A DNA stretch of 11,552 nt. Source: an uncultured Thermomonas sp. GTDB lineage: Bacteria > Pseudomonadota > Gammaproteobacteria > Xanthomonadales > Xanthomonadaceae. The stretch spans positions 1-11,552 of the forward strand of contig CAMLJA010000035.1 of NCBI GenBank assembly GCA_946480065.1, in the 5' to 3' direction. Positions 1-9,781 of the stretch are shown piece by piece. Made by a program: the position numbers and the translations under genes. Numbering within the stretch: the first letter of the stretch is position 1; each line of letters starts with the position of its first letter. Below the pieces are notes generated by a model that worked only from the letters and a program-made list of their open reading frames with translations, was not told the origin of the DNA and made no database searches.

Positions 1-2234
<2,234 letters not shown>

Positions 2235-2238
<4 letters not shown>

Positions 2239-2816
2239 ACCCGCGCCTCGCCGCCGCCGCGGCGGCCCTGATCCTGCTGGCCGGCTGCCAGCGCGAAGCC
2301 GCCGCGCCTGCAACGCCCGCGACGCCGGCCGCCCAGGCACCGGCGGCGCCCGTCGCCGCCGCTCCCGCGCCCGCTCCCGCCGCGTCGGCCACCACCGCCG
2401 AGCGGCCCACGCTGCGGCTCCCGACGATGGACGGCGGTACCTACGACCTGGCCGAGCACCGCGGCAAGTGGGTGGTCGTGAACTTCTGGGCCACCTGGTG
2501 CGGCCCGTGCCTGAAGGAGATGCCCGAACTGTCCGCGCTGGACGCCATGCGCGAGCACGTGGAGGTGGTGGGGCTGGCGTTCGAGGACACCACGCCGGAG
2601 GCGATGCGCGAATTCCTGGAGGCGCACCCGGTGGTCTACCCGATCGCGCTGGTGGACGTGTACGACCCGCCGGCGGATTTCGCGGTGCCGCGCGGCCTGC
2701 CGATGACCTACCTGGTCGCTCCGGACGGCCGCGTGGCGCGGTCGTTCACCGGGCCGGTGACCGCGCGCGACCTGGAGCAGGCGATCGCCGCCGCCGGCGG
2801 GCCCAAGGCGGGCTGA
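2235..2816 (+). CDS. TlpA-like thioredoxin-fold lipoprotein
   Basis: This 193-residue protein has a short signal peptide ending in a lipobox, LLAGC, with the modified cysteine at residue 18. The next residues are QRE, with no aspartate at +2, so outer-membrane or periplasmic-face anchoring is plausible. An alanine/proline-rich linker (22-55) leads into a TlpA/ResA-type thioredoxin domain. The active site is WCGPC (Cys89 and Cys92), followed by KEMPEL, and the cis-proline loop is LPMTYLV near residues 156-162. Such proteins reduce or isomerise periplasmic disulfides, for example during cytochrome c maturation, but the partner cannot be read here. The start overlaps the YihY-like stop (ATGA). 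GGAG at 2223-2226 lies seven bases upstream of the ATG, a good ribosome binding site. It converges on the ppk2 gene with only nine bases between their stop codons. Confidence 0.9.
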
Positions 2817-2825
2817 TCCGCGCGC

Positions 2826-3602
2826 TCAGTCGGCGTAGCCGGGCAGCGGCCGGAGCACGCCGTAGCGCTCCCTGGCAGGCTTGCCGGGCAGCGGCGGCAG
2901 TTCCAGCGTCGGCGCCGGCACCCGGGTGTCGGGCAGGCGGTCCAGCAGGTCGCGCAGCAGCGCCAGCCGGCCGCGCTTCTGGTCGTTGAAGTCCACCAGC
3001 GTCCACGGCGCGTGGGCGGTGTGGGTGGCCGCCAGCATCGCCTCGCGCGCGCGGGTGTAGTCGCGGTAGCGCAGCCGGGCCTCGAGGTCGACCGGTGACA
3101 GCTTCCAGCGCTTGAGCGGGTCCTGCAGGCGCTCGGCGAAGCGCTCCTCCTGCCGCGCCTGGTCGCAGCACAGCCAGTACTTGAACAGCAGGATGCCGTC
3201 GTCCACCAGCATCTTCTCGAACAGCGGCGCCTCGCGCAGGAACGCCGCGACCTGGGCGTCGGTGGCGAAGCCCATCACCTTCTCCACCCCGGCGCGGTTG
3301 TACCAGCTGCGATCCAACAGCACGAGTTCGCCCGCGGCCGGCAGATGGGCGGCGTAGCGCTGGAAATACCACTGCGACTGCTCGCGCTCGGTGGGCTTGG
3401 GCAGCGCGACCACCCGGCACTGGCGCGGGTTGACGTGTTCGCGGATGGCGTCGATGGCGCCGCCCTTGCCGGCGGTGTCGCGGCCCTCGAACAGCACCAG
3501 CACGCGGCGGCCGGACTGCTGCAGCCAGCGCGCCATCGCCGCCAATTCTTCCTGCATCGGCGCCAGCAGCGCCTCGTAGCGCTTGCGCTTGAGCGTGCTC
3601 AC
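2826..3602 (-). CDS. ppk2: Polyphosphate kinase 2, class I type
   Basis: The 258-residue protein is a single-domain PPK2, a cytoplasmic P-loop enzyme that transfers phosphate between polyphosphate and nucleotides. The Walker A-like loop is EGRDTAGKGG (39-48) and the Walker B aspartate is Asp97 in VLLDRSWYNRAG (94-105). The lid region follows, with GVEKVMGF, and then FEKMLVDDGILLFKYWL. DRSWYNRAGVE is the form seen in class I enzymes, which act mainly between polyphosphate and nucleoside diphosphates. AMP-using class II and III proteins differ there. It starts at GTG 3602, whose bases overlap the upstream regulator's TGA (GTGA). No Shine-Dalgarno site is visible, so translation probably depends on coupling. 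The coupling to an XRE-type gene suggests local regulation, which is inference. The length matches one-domain family members. Confidence 0.93.
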   Translation of the reverse strand: MSTLKRKRYEALLAPMQEELAAMARWLQQSGRRVLVLFEGRDTAGKGGAIDAIREHVNPRQCRVVALPKPTEREQSQWYFQRYAAHLPAAGELVLLDRSWYNRAGVEKVMGFATDAQVAAFLREAPLFEKMLVDDGILLFKYWLCCDQARQEERFAERLQDPLKRWKLSPVDLEARLRYRDYTRAREAMLAATHTAHAPWTLVDFNDQKRGRLALLRDLLDRLPDTRVPAPTLELPPLPGKPARERYGVLRPLPGYAD

Positions 3603-3931
3603 CGCCGCGCAGCCCGCGGCTTCATGCTGCGCGCCACCTCCAGCAGCGCGCCCTGCTGGCGTGGCGCCAGCGCGCGGTAAGCGGCCAGCAGGTCGTGCTC
3701 GCCGCGGGTGCGCGCCGGGTCCAGGGTGCTGGCCAGTTCCGCCAGCAGCGCCCCGGCGGGCACGCCGAACATCCGCGCCAGCGCGTCCACTTGGTCGCGC
3801 CCGGGCAGCTTCTCGCCCTTCAGCCAGGCGTTGACCGTGGCGATGCCGGCGCGCGGGATCGCGGTGGCGATGTCCGCCACGGTCAGCCCGCGTGCCCGGC
3901 TGAGCAGGCGGAGGGTGGTGTCGATGGCCAT
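3599..3931 (-). CDS. Small XRE-type helix-turn-helix regulator
   Basis: This 110-residue protein has an N-terminal Cro/cI-type DNA-binding domain, roughly residues 5-68. The helix-turn-helix is in LTVADIATAIPRAGIATVNAWLKGEKLP (16-43), where NAWLKGEKLP is the usual end of the recognition helix and the turn to the next helix. VDALARMFGVPAGALL (48-63) closes the domain. The C-terminal 40 residues (EHDLLAAYRALAPRQQGALLEVA, 78-100) look helical, probably for dimerisation, and end in a basic tail. ATG 3931 is preceded by AAGGAG at 3942-3937 with a five-base spacer that contains the moaB stop, so ribosome delivery from moaB is likely. It overlaps ppk2 by four bases. The operator and ligand are unknown. 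It is likely a cytoplasmic repressor, and neighbour or self regulation is an inference. Confidence 0.83.
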   Translation of the reverse strand: MAIDTTLRLLSRARGLTVADIATAIPRAGIATVNAWLKGEKLPGRDQVDALARMFGVPAGALLAELASTLDPARTRGEHDLLAAYRALAPRQQGALLEVARSMKPRAARR

Positions 3932-3933
3932 CG

Positions 3934-4464
3934 TCACTCCTTCAGGCGGGGCTTGAGGTTCGCCAGGTTGCAGGGCCGGGTGCGCGCGTCCAGCTGCGCG
4001 GCGATGATCCGCTCCCAGCCGGTGCGGCAGGCGGAGGTGGAGCCGGGCAGCGCGAACAGGAAGGTGGCGTTGGCCAGCCCGGCGAACGCGCGCGACTGCA
4101 GCGTGCTGGTGCCGATCTCCTGGAAGCTGAGCGCCCGGAACAGCTCGCCGAACCCGTCCATGCGCTTGTCCAGCAGCGGCAGCAGCGCTTCCGGGGTGGA
4201 GTCGCGGCCGGTGAAGCCGGTGCCGCCGGTCACCAGGATGCCGTCCACCGCGGGGTCCGCGATCCAGCGCGAGGCGATCGCGCGCAGCGCGTACTTGTCG
4301 TCGCGCACGATGGCGCGCTCGTGCAGCCGGTGCCCGGCGTCGCGCAGGGCCTCGCACAGGTAGTCGCCGGAGGTGTCGTCGGCGGCGGTGCGCGAGTCCG
4401 AGACGGTCAGCACGCACAGGGCCAGCGGGCGGAAGGGCGGGGCGGGCGGGGCGGCGCTGCTCAT
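3934..4464 (-). CDS. moaB: Molybdenum cofactor biosynthesis protein, MoaB/Mog family
   Basis: The 176-residue protein belongs to the MoaB/Mog/MoeA-C superfamily, which binds molybdopterin. MogA-type members adenylylate it before molybdate insertion, while the role of E. coli-type MoaB is less clear. Motifs seen are LTVSDSRTAADDTSGDYL (19-36), the molybdopterin-binding VTGGTGFTGRDSTPEAL (78-94), GFGELFRALSFQEIGTSTLQSRA (104-126) and FALPGSTSACRTGWERII (137-154). RDSTPEA and the SFQEIG segment favour MoaB over MogA. The protein is full length. ATG 4464 follows a weak ribosome binding region, and the N-terminal AAPPAPP stretch is probably disordered. The gap to the GNAT gene is 34 bp and the gap to the XRE-type gene is two bases. 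No other molybdenum-cofactor genes are in the window, so its pathway partners must lie elsewhere. Confidence 0.9.
   Translation of the reverse strand: MSSAAPPAPPFRPLALCVLTVSDSRTAADDTSGDYLCEALRDAGHRLHERAIVRDDKYALRAIASRWIADPAVDGILVTGGTGFTGRDSTPEALLPLLDKRMDGFGELFRALSFQEIGTSTLQSRAFAGLANATFLFALPGSTSACRTGWERIIAAQLDARTRPCNLANLKPRLKE
3937..3942 (-). promoter_or_regulatory. Strong ribosome binding site for the XRE-type gene
   Basis: The minus strand reads AAGGAG, then five bases, then ATG. The spacer includes the TGA of the upstream moaB-like gene. It is the best Shine-Dalgarno match among the minus-strand genes of this window, which suggests the regulator is translated efficiently and fixes its start. 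Confidence 0.7.
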
Positions 4465-4498
4465 GCCGCGAGTGTAGGGCGCGCCCGCGGCGGCCGCA

Positions 4499-4957
4499 TC
4501 AGTGGCGCGCGTCGGCGAACGCCAGCGAATACCACTGGGTGGCGTCCTCGTGCCAGCCGGCGGCGCGATAGAGCGCGCGGGCGGCGGCGTTGTCCTGCGT
4601 GGTCTCCAGCGCGATGCCGGCGGCGCCGTCGGCGCGGGCGAAGGCCGCGGCGGCGTCCAGCAGGGTGCGGGCCACGCCTTGGCGGCGGGTGCCGGCATCC
4701 ACGTAGAGGTCGTTGAGGATCCAGGTCTTCGCGGTGCGCACCGAGGAAAACATGGGGTAGAGCTGGGCGAAGCCGGCCAGCGCGCCGTCGCGGCGGGCCA
4801 GCAGCACCACCGACTCGCCGAACCGCAGCCGCTCGCGCAGCCACTGGCGCGCGCGGGCCACGTCGGAGGGCTGGCCGTAGAACTGCCGGTAGGCGTCGAA
4901 CAGGGCGGCAAGGGCGTCGAGGTCGGCGGGGCCGGCGCGGGAAATGGTGGTAGTCAT
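4499..4957 (-). CDS. GNAT family N-acetyltransferase
   Basis: The 152-residue protein has the GCN5-related acetyltransferase fold. Motif A, the acetyl-CoA pyrophosphate loop, is LNDLYVDAGTRRQGVARTLL (81-100), with R-R-Q-G-V-A in the usual Q/R-x-x-G-x-A/G form. Motif B contains ETTQDNAAARALYRAAGW (118-135), including the asparagine and the ALY tyrosine typical of the family. The substrate cannot be inferred; acceptors range from antibiotics and polyamines to ribosomal proteins. I chose ATG 4957, which begins MTTTISRAGPADL as GNAT proteins usually do and has AAGGA five bases upstream. An alternative GTG at 5023 or ATG at 5020 would overlap the prfA stop and add 21-22 residues. It lies 62 bp after prfA, where many gammaproteobacteria carry prmC instead. 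Confidence 0.87.
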   Translation of the reverse strand: MTTTISRAGPADLDALAALFDAYRQFYGQPSDVARARQWLRERLRFGESVVLLARRDGALAGFAQLYPMFSSVRTAKTWILNDLYVDAGTRRQGVARTLLDAAAAFARADGAAGIALETTQDNAAARALYRAAGWHEDATQWYSLAFADARH

Positions 4958-4962
4958 CGGGA

Positions 4963-4967
4963 TCCTT
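4963..4967 (-). promoter_or_regulatory. Ribosome binding site supporting the GNAT start at 4957
   Basis: AAGGA on the minus strand lies five bases before ATG 4957. It argues for the shorter GNAT protein rather than the version starting at 5023 or 5020 at the prfA stop. Confidence 0.55.
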
Positions 4968-5019
4968 GGGGGTGTGGCGGAAGCGCCGGCCAGCAGCGTC
5001 GGGTTGCGCGCGGCGGGCA

Positions 5020-6105
5020 TCACGCCTCGCGCGCCAGCCGCGCGAGTTCTTCCGCCTGGCGTTCCTGCTGCAGGCGCAGGACCAGCGGGTCGAGGTCGCC
5101 CTCGAGGACGTTGGGCAGGTCGTACAGGGTCAGGCCTTCCACGCGGTGGTCGGTGATCCGGCCTTGCGGGAAGTTGTAGGTGCGGATGCGCTGGCTGCGG
5201 TCGCCGCTGCCCACCTGCAGCTTGCGGTCGGCGGCCGTGGCGGCGGCGCGCTTCTCCAGCTCGGCCTCCACCAGCATCGCCTGCAGGCGCTTCATCGCCT
5301 TGTCGCGGTTGGCGTGCTGGCTGCGCTCGGTCTGCGACTCCACCACCACGCCGCTGGGCACGTGGGTGATGCGGATCGCCGATTCGGTCTTGTTGACGTG
5401 CTGGCCGCCGGCGCCGGAGCTGCGGAACGTGTCCACCTTAAGGTCGGCCGGGTTGATGGTCACGTCGAAGTCGCCCGCCTCCAGCGCGATGATCGCCACC
5501 GTCGCCGCCGAGGTGTGGATGCGGCCCTGCGATTCGGTGGCCGGCACGCGCTGCACGCGATGGGTGCCGGATTCGTACTTGAGCTTCGCGTAGGCGCCGT
5601 CGCCCTCGATGCGCGCCACGATTTCCTTGTAACCGCCGTGCTCGCCCTGGTTGGCCGATTCCACTTCCACCCGCCAGCCGTTGCGCTCGGCGTAGCGCGC
5701 GTACATCCGGAACAGGTCGCCGGCGAAGAGCGCCGCCTCGTCGCCGCCGGTGCCGGCGCGCACTTCCAGGTACAGACCGCCGTCGTCGCGGGCATCCTTC
5801 GGCACCAGCTGGGCCAGCAGCTCGCCTTCCAGCTGCTGCAGGCGGGCGGTGGCGGCGTCGATCTCGTCGTCCGCCAGCTCGCGCAGCTCCGGGTCGGCGC
5901 GCATCGCCTCGGCGGCGGCGAGGTCGGCGCGGGCGCGCGCTTCCGCCGCCAGCGCGTCGGCCACCGGCTGCAGCCCGGCGAACTCGCGCGAGAGGCCGCG
6001 GAAGCGCGCCTGGTCGGCCGTCGTCGCCGGATCCGCCAGCAGGCGCTCCACTTCCTCGCGCCGTTCCAGCAGCGCTTCGAGCTTGCGTCGCAGGGCAGGG
6101 GTCAT
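5020..6105 (-). CDS. prfA: Peptide chain release factor 1
   Basis: The 361-residue product is RF1, which recognises UAA and UAG stop codons and triggers peptidyl-tRNA hydrolysis on the ribosome. The codon-reading tripeptide P-A-T is at residues 188-190 and the catalytic GGQ at 233-235. Both fall at the E. coli positions as I recall them. The PAT form separates it from RF2, which carries SPF. The N-terminal helical domain (1-100), the acidic [18 protein letters not shown] region (118-135) and [13 protein letters not shown] (192-204) are all intact. It starts at ATG 6105, overlapping the hemA stop by four bases, so translation is probably coupled to hemA as part of the widespread hemA-prfA unit. 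The methyltransferase gene prmC, which modifies the GGQ glutamine and often follows prfA, is not next to it here. Confidence 0.98.
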   Translation of the reverse strand: MTPALRRKLEALLERREEVERLLADPATTADQARFRGLSREFAGLQPVADALAAEARARADLAAAEAMRADPELRELADDEIDAATARLQQLEGELLAQLVPKDARDDGGLYLEVRAGTGGDEAALFAGDLFRMYARYAERNGWRVEVESANQGEHGGYKEIVARIEGDGAYAKLKYESGTHRVQRVPATESQGRIHTSAATVAIIALEAGDFDVTINPADLKVDTFRSSGAGGQHVNKTESAIRITHVPSGVVVESQTERSQHANRDKAMKRLQAMLVEAELEKRAAATAADRKLQVGSGDRSQRIRTYNFPQGRITDHRVEGLTLYDLPNVLEGDLDPLVLRLQQERQAEELARLAREA

Positions 6106-7370
6106 GCGTCGGGCGCGTCCGCGCCGGCGCGCGGGAACAGCTTGTCGGCGGCCCGCGCCAGCTCGGCGTCGCCGCTGCGGGCGGCTTCGCGCAGGGCCAC
6201 GGTGGGCGCGTGCAGCAGGCGATTGGTCAGCGTGTGCGCCAGCAACTCCAGCGCCTCCTCGGCGGGCATGCCGGCGGCCAGCTGCTGGCGTGCCTTGGCC
6301 AGCGCCTCGGCGCGTGCGGCCTCGCCGTGGGCGCGCAGCTGCAGCAGCGGCTGCTGGCGGCCGGCCGCCTGCCACTGCTCGACGAAGCGGGTGGTCTGCA
6401 GTTCGATGATCGCCTCCGCCTGCTGCGCGGCCTCGCGGCGGCTGCGGCGGTTGTCCTCGATGGCGCGCTCCAGGTCGTCCACGGTGTAGAGGAACACGTC
6501 GCGCAGGCCGGAGACGTCGTGGTCGATGTCGCGCGGCACCGCCAGGTCCAGCAGCAGCATCGGCCGGTGCCTGCGCGCCCGCAGCGCCTGTTCGACCTGT
6601 GCGCGATGCAGGATCGGGGTGCGGCTGGCGGTGGCCGAGATTACGATGTCCGCCTCGGCCAGGTGGCGGTCCAGCTCCTCGAGCGGCAGCGCGATGCCGC
6701 CGTGGCGGCTCGCCAGCGCCTGCGCGTGGGCCAGCGTGCGGTTGGCCACCAGCAGGCGCTGCACCTTCGCTTCGACGAGGTGGCGCGCCGCCAGTTCGAT
6801 CGTCTCGCCGGCGCCGACCAGCAGCACGGTGGAGTCGCTGGGGCGGGCGAAGTTCTCTTCCGCCAGCCGCACCGCCACCGAGGCCACCGAAACCGGGTTG
6901 GCGCCGATGCGGGTGTCGGTGCGGGTGCGCTTGGCAGTGGCGAAGGCCTGCTGGAACAACCGGTCCAGCGGCCCGCCCAGCGCACCGACTTCGCGCGAGG
7001 CGGCCCAGGCCTGCTTCACCTGCCCGAGGATCTGCGGCTCGCCCAGCACCAGCGAATCCAGCCCGCTGGCGACCCGGAACAGGTGGCGCACGGCATCGGC
7101 GTCGCGGTGCCGGTACAGGTAGGCATGCAGGTCCTGGCCGGCGCCGGGGTGGGTCGCCAGCCACTCGGCCAGCGCGCCATCGGCGTCGGCCTCGGCGCTG
7201 GCGTACAGCTCGGTCCGGTTGCAGGTCGACAGCAGCACCGCCTCGCGCACCTGCGGCAGCGCGCGCAGCGCCTCCAGCGCCGGCGCCAGCGCGTCGGGCG
7301 CGAACGCCACCCGCTCGCGCAGGGCGACCGGCGCGGTCTGGTGGTTGATGCCGAGGACGTGCAGGGGCAT
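6102..7370 (-). CDS. hemA: Glutamyl-tRNA reductase
   Basis: The 422-residue enzyme reduces glutamyl-tRNA(Glu) to glutamate-1-semialdehyde with NADPH, the first committed step of C5-pathway tetrapyrrole (haem) synthesis. The catalytic cysteine is Cys50 in [12 protein letters not shown]. Other landmarks are [13 protein letters not shown] (7-19), [18 protein letters not shown] (102-119), the NADPH-binding LLVGAGET (183-190) with its VANRT partner (208-212), and [13 protein letters not shown] (274-286). The C-terminal dimerisation domain follows from about residue 310. Length is typical for the family. ATG 7370 gives the canonical [10 protein letters not shown] start, and no strong ribosome binding site is visible. 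The gene diverges from the TPR-protein gene across a 75-bp gap that should hold promoters for both, and it is coupled to prfA by an ATGA overlap. Confidence 0.98.
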   Translation of the reverse strand: MPLHVLGINHQTAPVALRERVAFAPDALAPALEALRALPQVREAVLLSTCNRTELYASAEADADGALAEWLATHPGAGQDLHAYLYRHRDADAVRHLFRVASGLDSLVLGEPQILGQVKQAWAASREVGALGGPLDRLFQQAFATAKRTRTDTRIGANPVSVASVAVRLAEENFARPSDSTVLLVGAGETIELAARHLVEAKVQRLLVANRTLAHAQALASRHGGIALPLEELDRHLAEADIVISATASRTPILHRAQVEQALRARRHRPMLLLDLAVPRDIDHDVSGLRDVFLYTVDDLERAIEDNRRSRREAAQQAEAIIELQTTRFVEQWQAAGRQQPLLQLRAHGEAARAEALAKARQQLAAGMPAEEALELLAHTLTNRLLHAPTVALREAARSGDAELARAADKLFPRAGADAPDA

Positions 7371-7425
7371 GCGGATCGATCCCGCTCCATTCAGGTGCCT
7401 GCGCTAAGCTGCGGCACGACCGTCC

Positions 7426-7431
7426 ATTGTA
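7426..7431 (-). promoter_or_regulatory. Candidate -10 element of the hemA-prfA promoter
   Basis: The minus strand reads TACAAT, 5 of 6 matches to TATAAT, in the 75-bp hemA/TPR intergenic gap. Transcription would start near 7419, giving a leader of about 50 bases before the hemA ATG. I see no good -35 hexamer at the right distance; that position lies in the first codons of the TPR gene. On the plus strand the same bases read ATTGTA, so the site could serve either direction. Confidence is therefore low. Confidence 0.35.
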
Positions 7432-7445
7432 TCCGGCCTGCTTCC

Positions 7446-9137
7446 ATGCCCATGCCGTTCCGCCCGAGCTTACGCCCGTCGCTGCACGCGGCGCTGCTGG
7501 CCTGCGCCCTGCCCGCGCTGGCCGTCGCCGCCCCCGCGCAGGTGGCGGCGGTGGCGCCCGCGGATCCCCTTGAGGCCAGCCTGGCCGGCGAATTCGCGCT
7601 GCAGGCCGGGCGGCTGCCGGAAGCGGCCGGCCGCTACCTGGAGGCCGCCCGCGCCGCCGCCGACCCGGTGCTGGCCGAGCGCGCCACCCGGATCGCGCTG
7701 CTGGCCAACCAGGACGCGCTGGCGCGCCGCGGCTACGCCCTGTGGCGAGAGCTGGCGCCGGCCGGCGGCCAGGCCCAGCGCATGGTCGCCGCCACCCTGG
7801 CCCTGCGCGGCGGCGACCGCCGCGAGGCGCGCCGCCAGATCGATGCGCTGCTGGCCAATGGCGAGGACGGCTGGAAGCAGGTGCTGGCGGCGATGATGGG
7901 CGCCGTGGGCGCCCAGCCCGCGCTGGTGGCGACCCTGCTGGGCGAGGTGGTCGACGGCGGCCGCCTGCCCGCGCGGCTGGAACCCTGGCTGGGCTTCGGC
8001 GGGCTGGCCCAGCGGCTGGAGCAGCCGGCGCTGGTGGAGCGCATCGTCCAGCAGGTGGTGCGGCGCTTCCCGGGCGAGCCCCGGGTGACCCTGCTGCGCG
8101 CCCAGCTGCTGCGCGAGTCCGGCGACCTGGCCCAGGCCCGCGGCCTGCTGGACGGCCTGCAAGAGGCGGCCGGGCGTTCGCGGTCGCTGCGCCTGTCGGT
8201 GGCCGCCGAATACGACGCCCTCGGCGATCCGGCGCAGGCCGCGCGCGTGCTGGCGCAGGGGCCGCAGGACGACGACAGCTTCCGCCAGCGCGCCTTCCTG
8301 CTGGACAAGGCCGCCGACCAGGCCGGGTTGGCCGAGCTCTACGACGCGCTCAAGCGCGATGCCACCCGCCCCGACCCGATGCGGCGGCTGCTGCTTGGCC
8401 AGGTGGCGGAGCAGCTGGGCCGCAACCAGGAGGCGCTGGACTGGTACGCCAGCGTCCCCGGCGAGGACGCGCAGGGGCTGGCGCGGCTGCGTCGCGCCAA
8501 CGTCCTGCACGCGCTGGGCCGGGGCGCGGAGGCCTACGAGGCCCTGCGCGCCATCCAGTCCGACCCCGCGCTGGACGCCGACGACCAGCGCGACGCCTAC
8601 CTGCTGGAGGCCGAGCTGCGACTGAAGGACGGCGACGCCGCCGGCGAGCTGGACGCCTACGCCCGCGGCTTGGCCGCATTCGCCGACGACGAGGCCCTGC
8701 TGTATTCGCGCGCCCTGATGTGGGAGCGCCGCGACGACATCGCCCGCGCGGAAGCCGACTTCCGCCGCATCCTGGTGATCGCGCCCGACGACGTGAACGC
8801 GCTGAACGCGCTGGGCTACACCCTCGCCGACCGCACCGACCGCTACCAGGAGGCGCTGCAGCTGATCGACCGCGCGCGGGTGGCCGACCCCGGCAACGCC
8901 GCCATCATCGACAGCTACGGCTGGGTGCTGTTCCGCCTGGGCAAGCCGCGCGAGGCGCTGGACCACCTGCGCCACGCCTACGCGCTGCAGAAGGACGCCG
9001 ACATCGCCAGCCACCTGGGGCAGGTGCTGTGGACGCTGGGCCAGCGCGAGGAAGCCCGCCGCCTTTTCGACGAGGCGCGCAGGCTGGACCCGGGCAACCG
9101 CTCGCTGCAGCGCGCGCTGCGGGAGACCGGCGCATGA
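7446..9137 (+). CDS. Exported TPR-repeat protein, lolB-adjacent family
   Basis: This 563-residue protein begins with a basic region and a hydrophobic stretch ([19 protein letters not shown], 13-31), a probable signal peptide cleaved near residue 30, so it is likely periplasmic. There is a cysteine at residue 20, but its surroundings do not make a convincing lipobox. The rest is helical repeat. TPR-like pairs are visible at about 43-72, 214-240, 316-340, 344-372 and, most clearly, 414-447, 448-483, 485-517 and 519-552. The stretches [13 protein letters not shown] (451-463) and [18 protein letters not shown] (488-505) are typical of the TPR protein found beside lolB in Pseudomonas and other gammaproteobacteria. 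Its exact role is not known; a link to envelope assembly is inferred from the lolB overlap (ATGA at 9134-9137). ATG 7446 is used, with ATG 7452 as an alternative. No Shine-Dalgarno site is seen. Confidence 0.88.
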   Translation: MPMPFRPSLRPSLHAALLACALPALAVAAPAQVAAVAPADPLEASLAGEFALQAGRLPEAAGRYLEAARAAADPVLAERATRIALLANQDALARRGYALWRELAPAGGQAQRMVAATLALRGGDRREARRQIDALLANGEDGWKQVLAAMMGAVGAQPALVATLLGEVVDGGRLPARLEPWLGFGGLAQRLEQPALVERIVQQVVRRFPGEPRVTLLRAQLLRESGDLAQARGLLDGLQEAAGRSRSLRLSVAAEYDALGDPAQAARVLAQGPQDDDSFRQRAFLLDKAADQAGLAELYDALKRDATRPDPMRRLLLGQVAEQLGRNQEALDWYASVPGEDAQGLARLRRANVLHALGRGAEAYEALRAIQSDPALDADDQRDAYLLEAELRLKDGDAAGELDAYARGLAAFADDEALLYSRALMWERRDDIARAEADFRRILVIAPDDVNALNALGYTLADRTDRYQEALQLIDRARVADPGNAAIIDSYGWVLFRLGKPREALDHLRHAYALQKDADIASHLGQVLWTLGQREEARRLFDEARRLDPGNRSLQRALRETGA

Positions 9138-9781
9138 GGTGGGGCCTCGCGCTCGTCCTCGCGCTGGCCGTGGCCGGCTGCCAGAGCGTGCCCAGCCGCC
9201 CGGCCGGCGCCGCGCTGTCCGACCCGGCGGCGATCGCCCGCGCGGAGGCGGCGCTGCGGGCGCGCGAGGCCGCGTTGGGCCTGGCCGATGGCGACTGCGC
9301 CGCGCCGGCGTGGGGGCTGGTGGGCCGGGTCGCGCTGTCCAACGGCCGCGACGGCGGCAGCGGCCGGATCGAATGGCACCAGGGCGGGGGGCGCAGCGAG
9401 GTCACGCTGTCGGCCCCGGTCACCCGGCAAAGCTGGACCCTGGCCACCGGTGCCGGCGGCGCGACGCTGGAAGGCGTGCCCGACGGGCCGCTGCGCGATG
9501 CCGACGCCGGCCGCCTGCTGCGCGGCGCCACCGGCTGGGACATCCCGGTGGCCGCGCTGGGCTGCTGGCTGCGCGGCGCGCGCGCGGCGGCGGGCGGGCA
9601 GGGCGCGGCGGCGGTGGCGTTCGGCGGCGACCTGCTGCCGCTGCGGATCGAGCAGGCCGGCTGGACGGTGGAATTCACCGGCTGGACCGATGCCGGCGAC
9701 GGCCCGCTGCCGCGGCTGGTCAGCGCCCAGCGCGGCGAGGACCGCGTGCGGCTGGTGGTGGACGCCTGGACCCCGCAGTGA
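9134..9781 (+). CDS. lolB: Outer-membrane lipoprotein insertion protein LolB
   Basis: The 215-residue product is itself a lipoprotein: signal peptide 1-15, lipobox VAGC with the acylated Cys16, then QS. LolB sits on the inner face of the outer membrane, accepts lipoproteins from periplasmic LolA and inserts them. The family match rests on [24 protein letters not shown] (60-83), a start of the LolA/LolB-like beta-barrel, [16 protein letters not shown] (134-149) and the [17 protein letters not shown] segment (168-184). The gene position, between the TPR protein and ispE, supports it strongly. The loop after the third strand reads SAPVTRQSW instead of the GPLG-like form I associate with enterobacterial LolB. 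Good ribosome binding (GGGAGA) precedes ATG 9134. The stop overlaps the ispE GTG. Confidence 0.92.
   Translation: MRWGLALVLALAVAGCQSVPSRPAGAALSDPAAIARAEAALRAREAALGLADGDCAAPAWGLVGRVALSNGRDGGSGRIEWHQGGGRSEVTLSAPVTRQSWTLATGAGGATLEGVPDGPLRDADAGRLLRGATGWDIPVAALGCWLRGARAAAGGQGAAAVAFGGDLLPLRIEQAGWTVEFTGWTDAGDGPLPRLVSAQRGEDRVRLVVDAWTPQ

Noticed and set aside
4477..4497. Palindromes GGGCGCGCCC and GCGGCCGC upstream of moaB as operator or terminator
   Set aside because: Short GC palindromes are expected by chance at this composition, there is no T-run, and no spaced half-site pair suits an XRE operator.
6106..7164. Upstream in-frame extension of prfA on the minus strand
   Set aside because: It lies out of frame within hemA and is low-complexity. 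RF1 starts at 6105 with normal length and the PAT and GGQ motifs at the expected positions.
6210..7445. Upstream in-frame extension of the TPR-protein frame
   Set aside because: The extension runs antisense through hemA, and the signal peptide and homology begin at 7446.
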